Below, in pieces: positions 28,499-38,062 of a stretch of 64,000 nucleotides of DNA (position 1 is the stretch's first letter; each line of letters begins with the position of its first letter). The position numbers and the translations under genes are program-made. Source of the DNA: Fervidicella metallireducens AeB (GTDB lineage: Bacteria > Bacillota > Clostridia > Clostridiales > Caloramatoraceae); assembly GCF_000601455.1 (NCBI RefSeq), contig NZ_AZQP01000007.1:18893-82892 (forward strand). Direction: 5' to 3'. Below the pieces are notes generated by a model. The model made no database searches, was not told where the DNA came from, and saw only the letters and a program-made list of their open reading frames with translations.

Positions 28499-30086
28499 AT
28501 GAAGAAAAAATTAATATTATTTATTATTGCAACGATTATCTTAGGTTTAGCAGTGAAAGGCTATTATTTTTTGCAGAATGTGCAAGTTTGCACATAAAGA
28601 AGTAAAGCCATTAGATTTAAGTAAAATCAATATCAAAGTCCCTATTACTGAGAAAAAAGGTATGGTTTTCTATGAAATATTTGTTAGATCATTTTACGAT
28701 AGCAACGGTGATGGAATTGGAGATTTAAAGGGAATTGAAGAAAAATTGGATTATATACAAAACCTAGGTGTGAATGGAATATGGTTAAGTCCAATATTTG
28801 AATCACCAAGCTATCACGGCTATGATGTTACAGATTACTACAGGATTAAAGAAGAACTTGGAACTTTTGAGGATTTTGTTAATCTAATAAAAGAAGCTCA
28901 CAGAAGAAACATAAAAGTGATAATTGATTTTGTTCCAAATCACACAAGTAGCATGCACCCATGGTTTATTGAAGCTAGAAAATCAAAAAACAATAAATAT
29001 AGAGATTATTATGTTTGGTCAGATAAAAATACAAATCTAACTGAGTTGTCTGACATTGGGCAAAGGGCATGGCATAAAAGTGGTGATTCATTTTATTATG
29101 CAAATTTTTGGTCAGAAATGCCAGATTTAAATTTTGATAACAAAAGAGTAAGAAAAGAAATAAAAGAAATTGCAGAATTCTGGCTTGATAAAGGAGTAGA
29201 TGGTTTTAGAATAGATGCGGCTAGGCATATTTATCCCCAAAATAGAATTCAAGATACTTTAATCTGGTGGCAGGAGTTTGGTGATTATGTCAGAATTATA
29301 AAAAGTGATACGTATCTGGTGGGAGAAATTTGGACTAGTGAAAATATAATAGGAAAGTACTTTAAGGTCATGGATTCATGCTTTAATTTTCCCCTAGCAG
29401 AAGAAATAATAAAGGCTGCAACTTCTGGAAGAACTGTAAATCTTAAATTAATCATGGAAAACACCTATCCTAAATATGGGAACATTAATAAGAACTTTGT
29501 AGATGCACCTTTTCTTACTAATCATGATATGAATCGAGTAATGTCAAGGCTAAAGTCAATGGAAAAAATGAAAACAGCTGCTGCAATCTACCTAACACTC
29601 CCAGGCAATCCATTTATCTATTATGGTGAAGAGATAGGAATGTTAGGTGAGAAGCCTGATGAAAAAATAAGGGAACCATTTAAATGGTACAAAAACAGTG
29701 GCAAGGGGCAAACAACATGGGAAAGATTAGATTATAATATAGGGAAAAATTCAACTTCAGTTGAGGAAATGGATAACAAGAATGATTCCTTGCTTAACTT
29801 TTACAGGGATATGATCAAGTTTAGATTGTCTAACGATGTTTTAACAAAAGGAGATATAAAGCTATTAAATACAGATGATAAAACATTGGCTTATTTAAGA
29901 ACTTATGAAAGCAATTCAAACCTTATAGTTCATAACCTGGGTGACAGTTCTGTTACTTTAACAATTCATCTGCCACAGGATATACAGTTAAAGGGAGAAA
30001 TAATTAAAGGAAAAGGAGATATGAATATAAATAATGGTGATATAAACTTAAATTTAAATAGGAATTCTTTTATAATAATTAAATAG
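28499..30086 (+). CDS. Secreted or membrane-anchored GH13 alpha-amylase/glucosidase family enzyme, frameshifted in its leader
   Basis: A GH13 barrel: FYEIFVRSFYDSNGDGIGDL, IDFVPNHTS (region I), DGFRIDAARHI (region II with nucleophile Asp), VGEIWTSEN (region III Glu) and FLTNHDMNRV (region IV), then a beta-sandwich C-terminus. It hydrolyses or transfers alpha-glucosidic bonds. The good start is ATG 28499 behind GGAGGAGG, encoding a hydrophobic leader (KKKLILFIIATIILGLAV); that frame stops at 28597. The catalytic frame is open from about 28578 but lacks a ribosome site there. Dropping one T from T6 (28567-28572) joins them into about 528 residues. So it is probably an exported or membrane-anchored enzyme with an assembly indel. 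Confidence 0.75.
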
Positions 30087-30130
30087 TATAAAGATAATTA
30101 AGTATCTACAAGAATTAGAATCCAAATAAA

Positions 30131-30167
30131 AAAGAGCATTGAATTCAACACTCAATGCTCTTTAATC
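30131..30167. terminator. Bidirectional terminator between GH13 gene and tRNA-Leu
   Basis: AAAGAGCATTGA and TCAATGCTCTTT form a 12-bp perfect stem. The minus strand reads into T6, ending tRNA transcription; the plus side has a weaker T tract. Confidence 0.8.
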
Positions 30168-30177
30168 TTGGTATAAC

Positions 30178-30264
30178 TGGTGCCGAAGGCGGGGGTCGAA
30201 CCCGCACGGATTTTACTCCACCGGATTTTGAGTCCGGCGCGTCTGCCAATTCCACCACTTCGGC
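30178..30264 (-). tRNA. tRNA-Leu, anticodon CAA
   Basis: 87 nt including an encoded CCA end. The acceptor stem GCCGAAG/CTTCGGC is perfect, the anticodon stem CCGGA/TCCGG encloses CTCAAAA with anticodon CAA (plus-strand 30228-30230), a long class II variable arm follows, and the T arm is GCGGG-TTCGACC-CCCGC. It reads UUG codons. It has its own promoter and terminator. Confidence 0.96.
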
Positions 30265-30295
30265 ATGCAATATACTGTTCCTGTTGACATGTTTT

Positions 30296-30324
30296 ATTAT
30301 AAATCCAAAATTATTTTAAGTCAA
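30296..30324 (-). promoter_or_regulatory. Sigma-A promoter of tRNA-Leu
   Basis: On the minus strand: TTGACT, exactly 17 nt, TATAAT, 31 nt upstream of the mature tRNA 5' end. Confidence 0.7.
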
Positions 30325-30372
30325 CAATAAATTTTAAAAGAATATACAATACACAATTATATTTTAATAACA

Positions 30373-30408
30373 AAGCAAGTGAAGCATTAAAATATAGCTC
30401 ACTTGCTT
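30373..30408 (-). terminator. Inverted repeat, possible terminator
   Basis: AAGCAAGTGA and TCACTTGCTT form a perfect 10-bp stem with a 16-nt loop, 44 bp past the minus-strand membrane gene. Only a weak T tract follows on the minus strand. Confidence 0.4.
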
Positions 30409-30451
30409 ATTATGTAAACAATTACTGATTAATAGAATAACAAACATTTTA

Positions 30452-30799
30452 TTATTTGTTATCATTTTTGGCTCTATTAGGTTTTGCCTTTGGTCTTCCA
30501 ACAACCGGTTTATTTTTATTTTCACGATCGATTTTAGCAGTTTCAAGATAAATTAACATAAGGACAGAAAAGACAATAACTTGGACATATGGGATTAAAA
30601 CATTACTAGTGTAAAATTTTTGAAACAACAATGGCATAAACAACATAAAGGTCATTAAAATAAAAAGAACACTTTTTTTGATTTTGTACTTTTTAAGTAA
30701 TGTAACCCTTAAGAAATTAAATATTATTATTGAAAAAATTGCAATAGCAGTGAAAATTAAAACTATTACATACCATGGTGCACCTTTTGGCAACATCAT
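30452..30799 (-). CDS. Small membrane protein, unknown
   Basis: 115 residues. Three hydrophobic stretches (about 9-31, 43-60 and 66-88) and a strongly basic, Pro/Lys-rich C-terminal tail (about 90-115), which by the positive-inside rule should be cytoplasmic. AAGGAGG lies 8 nt before the first of two tandem ATG codons. Divergent from aroC. No recognised family. Confidence 0.65.
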   Translation of the reverse strand: MMLPKGAPWYVIVLIFTAIAIFSIIIFNFLRVTLLKKYKIKKSVLFILMTFMLFMPLLFQKFYTSNVLIPYVQVIVFSVLMLIYLETAKIDRENKNKPVVGRPKAKPNRAKNDNK

Positions 30800-30971
30800 A
30801 GTTAAAACCTCCTTTCTATTTAATATATTATAATATTTTTTATATAATTTCCAGATTAAATTAACGTAGTATACATTAACTATATATGAAGAATGATAAT
30901 ATTTATGGTAAAATTAAATACTGGATAAGAAAAAATGTAAAACTGTTTAAATATGTAAAGGGGTTGAATTT

Positions 30972-32120
30972 ATGTTAAGATTTCTTGATGCAGGAGAATC
31001 CCATGGTAAAGGATTGGTTGCAATTATTGAAGGGTTTCCTTCAAATGTTGAAATAGATATAAACAGAGTAAATCTGCAATTGGCTAGAAGACAAAGGGGG
31101 TATGGGAGAGGAGAAAGAATGAAAATAGAATATGACCAGGTAGAAATCTTATCAGGTATTAGAGGTGGCAAAACAACTGGCTCCCCTATATCTATGTTAA
31201 TATATAATAAGGATTATAAAAATTGGATGGACATTATGGATATACAAAAGGAATATACTGGAAAGATTACTGTTCCAAGGCCAGGACATGCTGATTTAAA
31301 TGGAATTTTAAAATATAATCTTAATGATATAAGAAATGTAATTGAGAGGGCAAGTGCTCGAGAAACAGCAATAAGAACTGCTATTGGAGCAATTTGTATG
31401 GAACTTTTAAATAAATTTGACGTCAAAATAGTCAGCAGGGTATTAAGGATAGGAAAAGTGGAGGATTTAAGCAGAGTTGATATGAGTGCTGAAGAAAACA
31501 TTAAACGTATAGAGGAGTCACAAATCAGGTGTTTTGATGCTAAGATAGAAAAAAGGATGATTGAAGAAATTGAATTAGCTAAAGAAAAGGGAGAAACATT
31601 AGGAGGAGAGGTTGAAGTAATAGCTTATAATATACCATGTGGGTTAGGAAGTTATTCAAGTTATGATAGAAGGATGGATTATATAATCTCAGGTGCTATA
31701 ATGTCAATACAGGCTGTGAAAGCAATGGAATTTGGTGAGGGTATTATGGCTTCATGTTCATATGGCAGCGAAGTGAATGATGAAATTATTGTAGAAAATG
31801 ATTACTATAAGCGTTCAACAAATTATGCAGGGGGGATAGAAGGAGGAATAACCAATGGAATGCCTGTTGTGATTAAAGTTTATATGAAGCCAATACCAAC
31901 AACAAGGAAGGGTATAAAGACAGTAAAATTGAATGGAGAGGAAGCTATAAGTAGATATGAACGCTCTGATACATGTGCAGTTCCATCATTAGGTGTTGTA
32001 TGTGAAAATATTTTAGCCTTTGAAATAACTAAGGAATTTTTAAATAAATTTGGTGGAGACTCCATTGAAGATATAAGAAACTCCTATGACTTTTATTTGA
32101 AACGTATAAGCAGGAGGTAG
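30972..32120 (+). CDS. aroC: Chorismate synthase
   Basis: 382 residues, the flavin-dependent last step of the shikimate pathway (5-enolpyruvylshikimate-3-phosphate to chorismate). Signatures: DAGESHGKGLVAIIEGFPS at the N-terminus, RRQRGYGRGERMKIE, GKTTGSPISM, RPGHADLNG, the ERASARETAIRTAIGAI region, and the C-terminal RSDTCAVPSLGVVCE. Weak AAAGGGG site before ATG. No other aro genes are nearby, so it is separated from the usual aromatic operon, and it runs directly into the sigma-factor gene. Confidence 0.95.
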   Translation: MLRFLDAGESHGKGLVAIIEGFPSNVEIDINRVNLQLARRQRGYGRGERMKIEYDQVEILSGIRGGKTTGSPISMLIYNKDYKNWMDIMDIQKEYTGKITVPRPGHADLNGILKYNLNDIRNVIERASARETAIRTAIGAICMELLNKFDVKIVSRVLRIGKVEDLSRVDMSAEENIKRIEESQIRCFDAKIEKRMIEEIELAKEKGETLGGEVEVIAYNIPCGLGSYSSYDRRMDYIISGAIMSIQAVKAMEFGEGIMASCSYGSEVNDEIIVENDYYKRSTNYAGGIEGGITNGMPVVIKVYMKPIPTTRKGIKTVKLNGEEAISRYERSDTCAVPSLGVVCENILAFEITKEFLNKFGGDSIEDIRNSYDFYLKRISRR

Positions 32121-32124
32121 AGAT

Positions 32125-32673
32125 ATGGAAGAAATGGAGCTTATTGAGAGGTGTAAGAATAAAGATTTATTAGCCTTTGAAAAACTTTTTAGTATATATG
32201 AAAACAAGATATATAATCTTTCCTATTATACCTTAAAGAATAAAGAAGATGCACGTGACGTAACGCAGGATGTATGTTTGAAAATATATAAGTCAATTGA
32301 AAAGTTTCAAGGTAACAGTAAAATATCAACATGGATATATAGAATTACTTACAATACATGCATTGATTATTTAAAAAAGAAAAAAGCTGAGATATCATTT
32401 GAAGAGGCATCCAAATTTGAAATAGATAATGAATACAGGGTGGAAAGCATTGTAGAAAAAAATGAGATAAAAAATATAATTAAAAAGTGTATATTAAGGC
32501 TAAGTAATGATCATAGGACAATTATTATATTAAGAGATATAAATGGACTTTCATACCAGGAAATATCAGAAATATTAGGGCTTGAAATTGGAACTGTAAA
32601 ATCCAGAATTAACCGGGCAAGGGAAGCACTAAAAAACGAATTGACAAAGACAGGAATCAGAAGGGGGTGCTGA
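32125..32673 (+). CDS. ECF-type RNA polymerase sigma factor
   Basis: 182 residues with region 2 (AFEKLFSIYENKIYNLSYYT, DARDVTQDVCLKIYKSI, ISTWIYRITYNTCIDYLKKK) and region 4 (LRLSNDHRTIIILRDINGL, YQEISEILGLEIGTVKSRI) in the order and spacing of extracytoplasmic-function sigma factors. No region 1 or 3. It starts 4 bp after aroC, with AGGAGG overlapping the aroC end, and is followed after one base by a membrane protein likely to be its anti-sigma factor. Confidence 0.9.
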   Translation: MEEMELIERCKNKDLLAFEKLFSIYENKIYNLSYYTLKNKEDARDVTQDVCLKIYKSIEKFQGNSKISTWIYRITYNTCIDYLKKKKAEISFEEASKFEIDNEYRVESIVEKNEIKNIIKKCILRLSNDHRTIIILRDINGLSYQEISEILGLEIGTVKSRINRAREALKNELTKTGIRRGC

Positions 32674-32674
32674 T

Positions 32675-33538
32675 ATGAGTTTAGAAAGATATTTGAATGA
32701 TTTAGATAAAAATGAAGAATTAGAAGCAGGTTTACTATTTGAATTAGAAGAAACGGCACCTGATGAGTTACACAATGAAATTATTGACAGGATGATAAAT
32801 GAGCATACTTTGCATAAAAAACAAAAATTAAACCATAAATTCTTAACAGGGTTGGCTGCCGCAATTTTAATTTTTGTTGGTGCAAGAAGTATTTATCTAC
32901 CTTTCCATAATTTGAAAAAGTCTGAGGAAACAGGATACCTAAAGGATAAAAAAGAATTATCAAAAAATATAATGGAGGATAGAGGTGTAGCAAAACAGGC
33001 TCCTGGGGTAACTCAATATTCTCTATCAAATGAAAATACAACTACAGATAAAAATATGTCTTCTGCAAATATAACAAATGACAGGTTAGAAACAACAAAA
33101 AAGAATATAAGTCAAGCTACTGAAAAAAGTTTAGCTGAAAAGACAAATGATGTAAAACTTCAACAGGAAAGAAAGGAAAAGGATACATCGGAAAAAAATT
33201 ACAGTTATGATAAAAAAGAGAAGACTCAAGTAACAGATTTTAAAAATAACGATATTAATGATGAGGTATTAAATAATAACTCTAATAAAACATCTTCGGA
33301 CTTTAGTGATAAAAGTTATGTTGTTAATTATCAGTTATATATTAATGATGAGGAGGAAGAAAAAGTTAGATTGATTTTAGCTGGTTCTACAAAACTTTCT
33401 GATAATATTTTTTCCTTAACAGAAGAGGATTTTAAAAATTTTTTAGAAGAAGTTAACAGAGATAATATTCAGCTTGAGATGTTGAATGAAGTTAAAGAAG
33501 ATAAAGTTGTAATAGAAATATTAAAAAAGCAGCCGTAA
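32675..33538 (+). CDS. Probable membrane anti-sigma factor partner
   Basis: 287 residues: a cytoplasmic N-terminus (1-51), one membrane segment (about 54-70, LTGLAAAILIFVGARSIYL), and a large outer part made of a low-complexity Ser/Thr/Lys/Asn linker (about 85-200) and a small folded C-terminal domain (about 205-287). No zinc-binding His-x3-Cys-x2-Cys motif of ZAS anti-sigma factors is present. The role as anti-sigma factor is inferred from gene order (next to an ECF sigma gene, one base apart) and topology. Confidence 0.65.
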   Translation: MSLERYLNDLDKNEELEAGLLFELEETAPDELHNEIIDRMINEHTLHKKQKLNHKFLTGLAAAILIFVGARSIYLPFHNLKKSEETGYLKDKKELSKNIMEDRGVAKQAPGVTQYSLSNENTTTDKNMSSANITNDRLETTKKNISQATEKSLAEKTNDVKLQQERKEKDTSEKNYSYDKKEKTQVTDFKNNDINDEVLNNNSNKTSSDFSDKSYVVNYQLYINDEEEEKVRLILAGSTKLSDNIFSLTEEDFKNFLEEVNRDNIQLEMLNEVKEDKVVIEILKKQP

Positions 33539-33551
33539 GGTTGCTTTTTTT
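33523..33551 (+). terminator. Rho-independent terminator
   Basis: AAAAAGCAGCC and GGTTGCTTTTT around GTAA, with T7. It overlaps the stop codon of the anti-sigma gene and closes the aroC-sigma operon. Confidence 0.8.
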
Positions 33552-33626
33552 AACAACAATCATATATTCAATAAATAATTGAAAGGGTAAATTTTACTCT
33601 AAATTAACATGAATTTCTGGTTGACT

Positions 33627-33655
33627 TTTACATAATGAAAGTTATTGTATATAAT
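33627..33655 (+). promoter_or_regulatory. Candidate promoter of polA
   Basis: TTTACA, 17-nt spacer, TATAAT, ending 31 nt before the polA start codon. Confidence 0.5.
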
Positions 33656-33686
33656 ATATTTAATTAAAGGTTAAGGGGAGATTAAA

Positions 33687-36257
33687 TTGAATAAAAGGAA
33701 ACTAGTTATTTTAGATGCTAATAGTTTATTAAATAGAGCTTATTATGCACTTCCGCCAATGACTACTTCAAATGGACAACCAACTGGAGCAGTTTATGGG
33801 TTTACTACAATGCTTCTCAAAATACTTGAGGAGATGAAACCAGACTATATAGCAGCAGCTTTTGATAAAAAGGCTCCAACATTTAGACATAAAGAATATG
33901 AGGATTATAAAGCAGGGAGAAAAAAAATGCCTGATGATTTAGCACAGCAGTTCCCGCCTGTTAAGGAATTACTCCAAGCATTTAATGTTGGAATTTTTGA
34001 GATAGAGGGATATGAAGCGGATGATATAATTGGAACAATAGCAAAAAAGTTTGAGTCACCTGAGCTTGATGTATATATTTACACTGGTGATAGGGATGCG
34101 TTACAACTTGTTTCAAAATACACAAGGGTTATAATAACTAAAAAGGGCATAACTGAAACAGATTTATATGATATCCAACAAATAAAAGATAAATATGGTC
34201 TTACGCCTGAAGGAATAATTGATTTAAAAGGTTTAATGGGTGACGCATCGGATAATATACCAGGGGTTCCAGGGGTTGGTGAAAAAACAGCTATAAAGTT
34301 ATTATTAGAGTATAAGACACTTGAAAACGTTTTTGAAAATCTTGATAAGGTTTCGGGAAAAAAGTTAAAAGAAAATCTTGAAAAACATAGGGATGATGCT
34401 TTCTTAAGTAAAAAATTAGCAACAATCGATAGAAATGTACCAATAGATTTTAAATTGGATGATATAAAGGTAGAAGATTATGATGCTGCTATGGTAAAAG
34501 AATTATTTAAACTAATGGAGTTTAAAAGTTTAGGGGATAGAATAAAATTAGAAGAAAAAAAGGAAATTAAGGAAATAGGACTACCAGAAATAAAGGAATA
34601 CCTTGGCGATTCATCAGTATTTGATAAAATAACTAAGGAAAAGACATTTAATTTTGTATTTACATATAGCGGTAATGAAGTAAATGGTATGATGGTGGAT
34701 AAAAATTTATATGTAACGAGAGAAAAAATTAGTGATTTTAAAGAGATTTTTGAGTCAGATGAAATAAAAAAGAACACCTTTGGCTTAAAGAGGGTTTACA
34801 GTTACCTAAAGAAAAATAATATAAATTTGGCAGCAGTTGATTTCGATTTTGAGATTGCGGCATATCTTTTAAATCCATCAGAAAATGATTATGGAATTAC
34901 AACCATACTTGAAAAATTTACTGAACTAAACTTGCCACCAGTTAATGAAGAAAATTCAAAAAATATAACTGTAATGTTTCTTGAAAGCATGGAAAACATA
35001 AAGGCTTTAATGTTGGAGAAGATGCACCAATATGAAATGTTAGAACTATTTAATAATATTGAGATGCCTTTATGTGAAGTGTTGGCTAAAATGGAGATCC
35101 AAGGATTTAAGATTGATAAAAATACACTTAACGAAATAGGATTTGAACTCTCAGAAGAAATAGATAAGCTTACAGCAGAAATATATGATATTGCTGCAGA
35201 AGAGTTTAATATAAATTCACCAAAACAGCTAGGAGTAATACTCTTTGAAAAATTACAACTTCCCATTATAAAGAAAACTAAAACTGGATACTCCACAAGT
35301 GCAGAAGTTTTAGAGGAATTATTAGGAAAACACGAAATAATTGAAAAAATATTAAGTTATAGACAGCTTACTAAGCTGAAATCAACATATATAGATGGTT
35401 TAATTGCAGCGGTTGAATCAGATGGAAAGATACATTCAAATTTTAATCAGACAGTAACTGCTACAGGGAGAATCTCAAGCACTGAGCCAAACCTCCAAAA
35501 TATACCAATAAAAATGGAATATGGAAGGACTATAAGAAAAGCTTTTATTCCATCAAAAAAGGATAACTTAATTTTATCAGCTGATTATTCACAAATTGAA
35601 CTAAGGGTACTTGCACATTTATCAAAGGATGAAAATTTAATAGACGCATTTATAAATAACCAAGATATACACACAAGGACAGCTTCGGAAGTGTTTGGAA
35701 TATCAATGGATGAAGTTACAAAATTGCAGAGAAGCAATGCAAAAGCTGTAAATTTTGGAATTATTTATGGATTAAGCGATTTTGGGTTATCAAAGGATAT
35801 AAAGGTCAGTGTAAAGGAAGCAAAAAAATATATAGAGAACTATTTTGAAAGATATAAGGGAGTTAAAAAATATCTGGATGATACAATTAGAGAAGCAAGA
35901 GAAAAAAATTACGTTAAAACTTTGATGCATAGAATTAGATTTATACCTGAAATAAATTCAACCAATAAAAATGTAAGGATGTTTGGTGAAAGGTTAGCAA
36001 TGAATACTCCAATTCAAGGAAGTGCGGCAGATATAATAAAAATTGCAATGGTTAATGTAGATAAAAGACTAAAAGAAAATAATTTAAAATCCAAATTAAT
36101 ATTACAAGTACATGATGAATTAATTTTAGAGGTTGAAAAAGAAGAAGCAGACGATGTTGTGAATCTTGTCAGAACTGAGATGGAAAAAGCTGTTTCCTTA
36201 GCAGTACCGCTAATAGTAGACATTAATCTAGGTGAAAACTGGTATGAAACGAAGTAG
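33687..36257 (+). CDS. polA: DNA polymerase I
   Basis: 856 residues. Residues 1-~290: 5'-3' exonuclease (ILDANSLLNRAYY, GYEADDIIGT, YTGDRDALQL, GDASDNIPGVPGVGEKTA). Residues ~300-460: a degenerate 3'-5' exonuclease domain without the DxE metal motif, as in Bacillus-type Pol I, so no proofreading expected. C-terminal polymerase: motif A LSADYSQIELRVLAHLS, motif B RSNAKAVNFGIIYGLS and motif C LQVHDELILEV. It fills gaps in repair and removes RNA primers. TTG start behind AGGGGAG. First of three closely packed genes (polA-coaE-transglycosylase). Confidence 0.95.
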   Translation: MNKRKLVILDANSLLNRAYYALPPMTTSNGQPTGAVYGFTTMLLKILEEMKPDYIAAAFDKKAPTFRHKEYEDYKAGRKKMPDDLAQQFPPVKELLQAFNVGIFEIEGYEADDIIGTIAKKFESPELDVYIYTGDRDALQLVSKYTRVIITKKGITETDLYDIQQIKDKYGLTPEGIIDLKGLMGDASDNIPGVPGVGEKTAIKLLLEYKTLENVFENLDKVSGKKLKENLEKHRDDAFLSKKLATIDRNVPIDFKLDDIKVEDYDAAMVKELFKLMEFKSLGDRIKLEEKKEIKEIGLPEIKEYLGDSSVFDKITKEKTFNFVFTYSGNEVNGMMVDKNLYVTREKISDFKEIFESDEIKKNTFGLKRVYSYLKKNNINLAAVDFDFEIAAYLLNPSENDYGITTILEKFTELNLPPVNEENSKNITVMFLESMENIKALMLEKMHQYEMLELFNNIEMPLCEVLAKMEIQGFKIDKNTLNEIGFELSEEIDKLTAEIYDIAAEEFNINSPKQLGVILFEKLQLPIIKKTKTGYSTSAEVLEELLGKHEIIEKILSYRQLTKLKSTYIDGLIAAVESDGKIHSNFNQTVTATGRISSTEPNLQNIPIKMEYGRTIRKAFIPSKKDNLILSADYSQIELRVLAHLSKDENLIDAFINNQDIHTRTASEVFGISMDEVTKLQRSNAKAVNFGIIYGLSDFGLSKDIKVSVKEAKKYIENYFERYKGVKKYLDDTIREAREKNYVKTLMHRIRFIPEINSTNKNVRMFGERLAMNTPIQGSAADIIKIAMVNVDKRLKENNLKSKLILQVHDELILEVEKEEADDVVNLVRTEMEKAVSLAVPLIVDINLGENWYETK

Positions 36258-36265
36258 GTGATAAT

Positions 36266-36892
36266 TTGAAGGTTATTGGACTTACAGGAGGAATTGCTTC
36301 TGGAAAAAGTACTATTTCTAACATATTAAAAACTGAATTTCATATAGATATTATAGATGCAGATTTAATAGCCAGGGAAATAGTTAAAAAAGGATCAGAT
36401 ATCTTAGATAAGATAGCTGAAGAATTCGGAAACGAGGTTATAAATTCTGATGGAAGCCTTAACAGAAAAAAATTAGGAGAGATAGTGTTCTCTGACGAAT
36501 ATTCACTTAATAAATTAAATAAAATTACTCATCCAGTCATAGAAAAGCATATAAAATATGAGATAGATTTAAAGGATAAATCAGGGAAAAAATTATGTGT
36601 TGTGGATGCTGCATTATTAATAGAAGCTGGTTTTTATAAATTAGTTGATTATGTCGTTTTAGTTTGTGTCAATAAAGAAACACAATTAAAAAGGCTTATG
36701 CAAAGAGATAAAATATCTGAGAAGGAAGCCTTTAAAAGAATAAATTCACAAATGCCCTTATCAGATAAAGTTAAATATGCTGATTTTATAATCGATAACA
36801 ATGGGGATTTAGAGAATGTGAAACTGCAAACAAGAAAAATAATTAAAGATATAATGGGGTTGGAGGAATTTAGTTTTGAAGAAGGTTCTTAG
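36266..36892 (+). CDS. coaE: Dephospho-CoA kinase
   Basis: 208 residues. Walker A GLTGGIASGKST at the very N-terminus, then DADLIAREIVKKGS, NRKKLGEIVFSD, ITHPVI and VDAALLIEAGFYKLVDYVVLV, all CoaE signatures. It phosphorylates the ribose 3'-OH of dephospho-CoA, the last step of CoA synthesis. TTG start, 8 bp after polA, with AGGTGAT. The polA-coaE order is common in Firmicutes. The last 17 bases overlap the next gene. Confidence 0.93.
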   Translation: MKVIGLTGGIASGKSTISNILKTEFHIDIIDADLIAREIVKKGSDILDKIAEEFGNEVINSDGSLNRKKLGEIVFSDEYSLNKLNKITHPVIEKHIKYEIDLKDKSGKKLCVVDAALLIEAGFYKLVDYVVLVCVNKETQLKRLMQRDKISEKEAFKRINSQMPLSDKVKYADFIIDNNGDLENVKLQTRKIIKDIMGLEEFSFEEGS

Positions 36893-37412
36893 TCTAATTG
36901 TAATATTGATCTTTGTGTTTATTGCTATAAATTATAAGATTATTTTAAAAAATTTTTATCCTCAGCATTATAAAAAATACGTATATATGTATAGTAAAGA
37001 GTATAATTTAGATCCGAATTTAATTTTTTCCTTTATTAAAGTAGAAAGTAAATTTAATCCGTATGCAATATCAAACAAAAATGCTAGAGGTCTCATGCAA
37101 ATAACGCCAAAAACCGGTAAATATATTGCTTCCCTTCTTGGTGAACAAGATTATAGCGAGGAAAAACTTTTTGAGGCTCAGACTAATATTAAATTTGGAT
37201 GTTACTATATTTCAAAATTATATAAGGATTTCAATGGTAACATGGATTGTGTAATTGCAGCATATAATGGGGGAGAGGGGAATGTTAGAAAATGGGTTAG
37301 AAACAGCACTGATAAAAGATTGAATATAGAAGAGATACCATTTAATGAGACAAGAAACTATGTTATAAAAATAAAGGCTAACTATAAAATGTATAAAATG
37401 ATTTATAAATAG
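36876..37412 (+). CDS. Lytic transglycosylase (SLT domain), membrane-anchored
   Basis: 178 residues. An N-terminal hydrophobic signal anchor (about 3-25) and an SLT domain: IFSFIKVESKFNPYAISNKNARGLMQITP (quoted in parts: IKVESKFNPYA with the catalytic Glu, ARGLMQITPKTG), then CVIAAYNGGEGNVRKW and ETRNYVIKIKANYKMY. It cleaves peptidoglycan glycan strands. TTG start overlapping the end of coaE by 17 bp, with GGAGGAAT upstream. The same polA-coaE-SLT arrangement is known in clostridia. Confidence 0.88.
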   Translation: MKKVLSLIVILIFVFIAINYKIILKNFYPQHYKKYVYMYSKEYNLDPNLIFSFIKVESKFNPYAISNKNARGLMQITPKTGKYIASLLGEQDYSEEKLFEAQTNIKFGCYYISKLYKDFNGNMDCVIAAYNGGEGNVRKWVRNSTDKRLNIEEIPFNETRNYVIKIKANYKMYKMIYK

Positions 37413-37543
37413 GGTATGTAATGGCTACATAAACGATAGGGGATTATGCTATCAAATTATTATTTTACTTTAAAGGAATTTAAATTCTTTTATAGAATAA
37501 TATATTTAGTTTGAAACTACAAATGAAAAAGACAGGTGATAGT

Positions 37544-38059
37544 ATGATACCGGTACAAATCGTTAATGGGGATTTAGACATAAAAAATATAAACGTTACT
37601 GATCTTAAGAGTGTTTTAGAGTGTGTTAACCAATCAGAGGATAGCTTGAAAGCATTAGGGAGAAAAGAAGAATTTCAAATTGAGGATATTAAAGAAAGAT
37701 ATTTTGAAACATTGGTAAACAGCTTAGAATATTTTTTAGGAATATATAAAAATGAAAAACTAGTTGGAATAATTAAGGGAAGGCTTGAAAATATAAATGA
37801 ACCGGAGCTTTGGGTTTTATCATTTATTATAATAAAAGAATATAGAGAAGCAGGAATAGGTACTCAGGTAATAGAAGATATTGAAAATTATTTTAAAACA
37901 AAATATAGTGTTAAGCAAATTAATGCTGTTGTGATGTTTGAAAACAAAAGGGCACAGCAGTTTTGGAAGAATAATGGGTACAAGCCGACTAGGGCTGCAG
38001 ACTTTTCAAATGAGGGCTCTGCTGGGAAGATGATTATCTTTGAAAAGAAGGGAGTGTAA
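37544..38059 (+). CDS. GNAT-family N-acetyltransferase
   Basis: 171 residues from ATG 37544, chosen over an in-frame start at 37511 because AGGTGAT lies just upstream. The acetyl-CoA site is IIKEYREAGIGTQVIEDIENYF (pattern R/Q-x-x-G-x-G/A, here REAGIGTQ), followed by NAVVMFENKRAQQFWKNNGYKP, the typical last strand-helix of GNATs. The substrate is unknown. The LUD gene follows after 3 bp and is probably cotranscribed. Confidence 0.82.
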   Translation: MIPVQIVNGDLDIKNINVTDLKSVLECVNQSEDSLKALGRKEEFQIEDIKERYFETLVNSLEYFLGIYKNEKLVGIIKGRLENINEPELWVLSFIIIKEYREAGIGTQVIEDIENYFKTKYSVKQINAVVMFENKRAQQFWKNNGYKPTRAADFSNEGSAGKMIIFEKKGV

Positions 38060-38062
38060 AAA

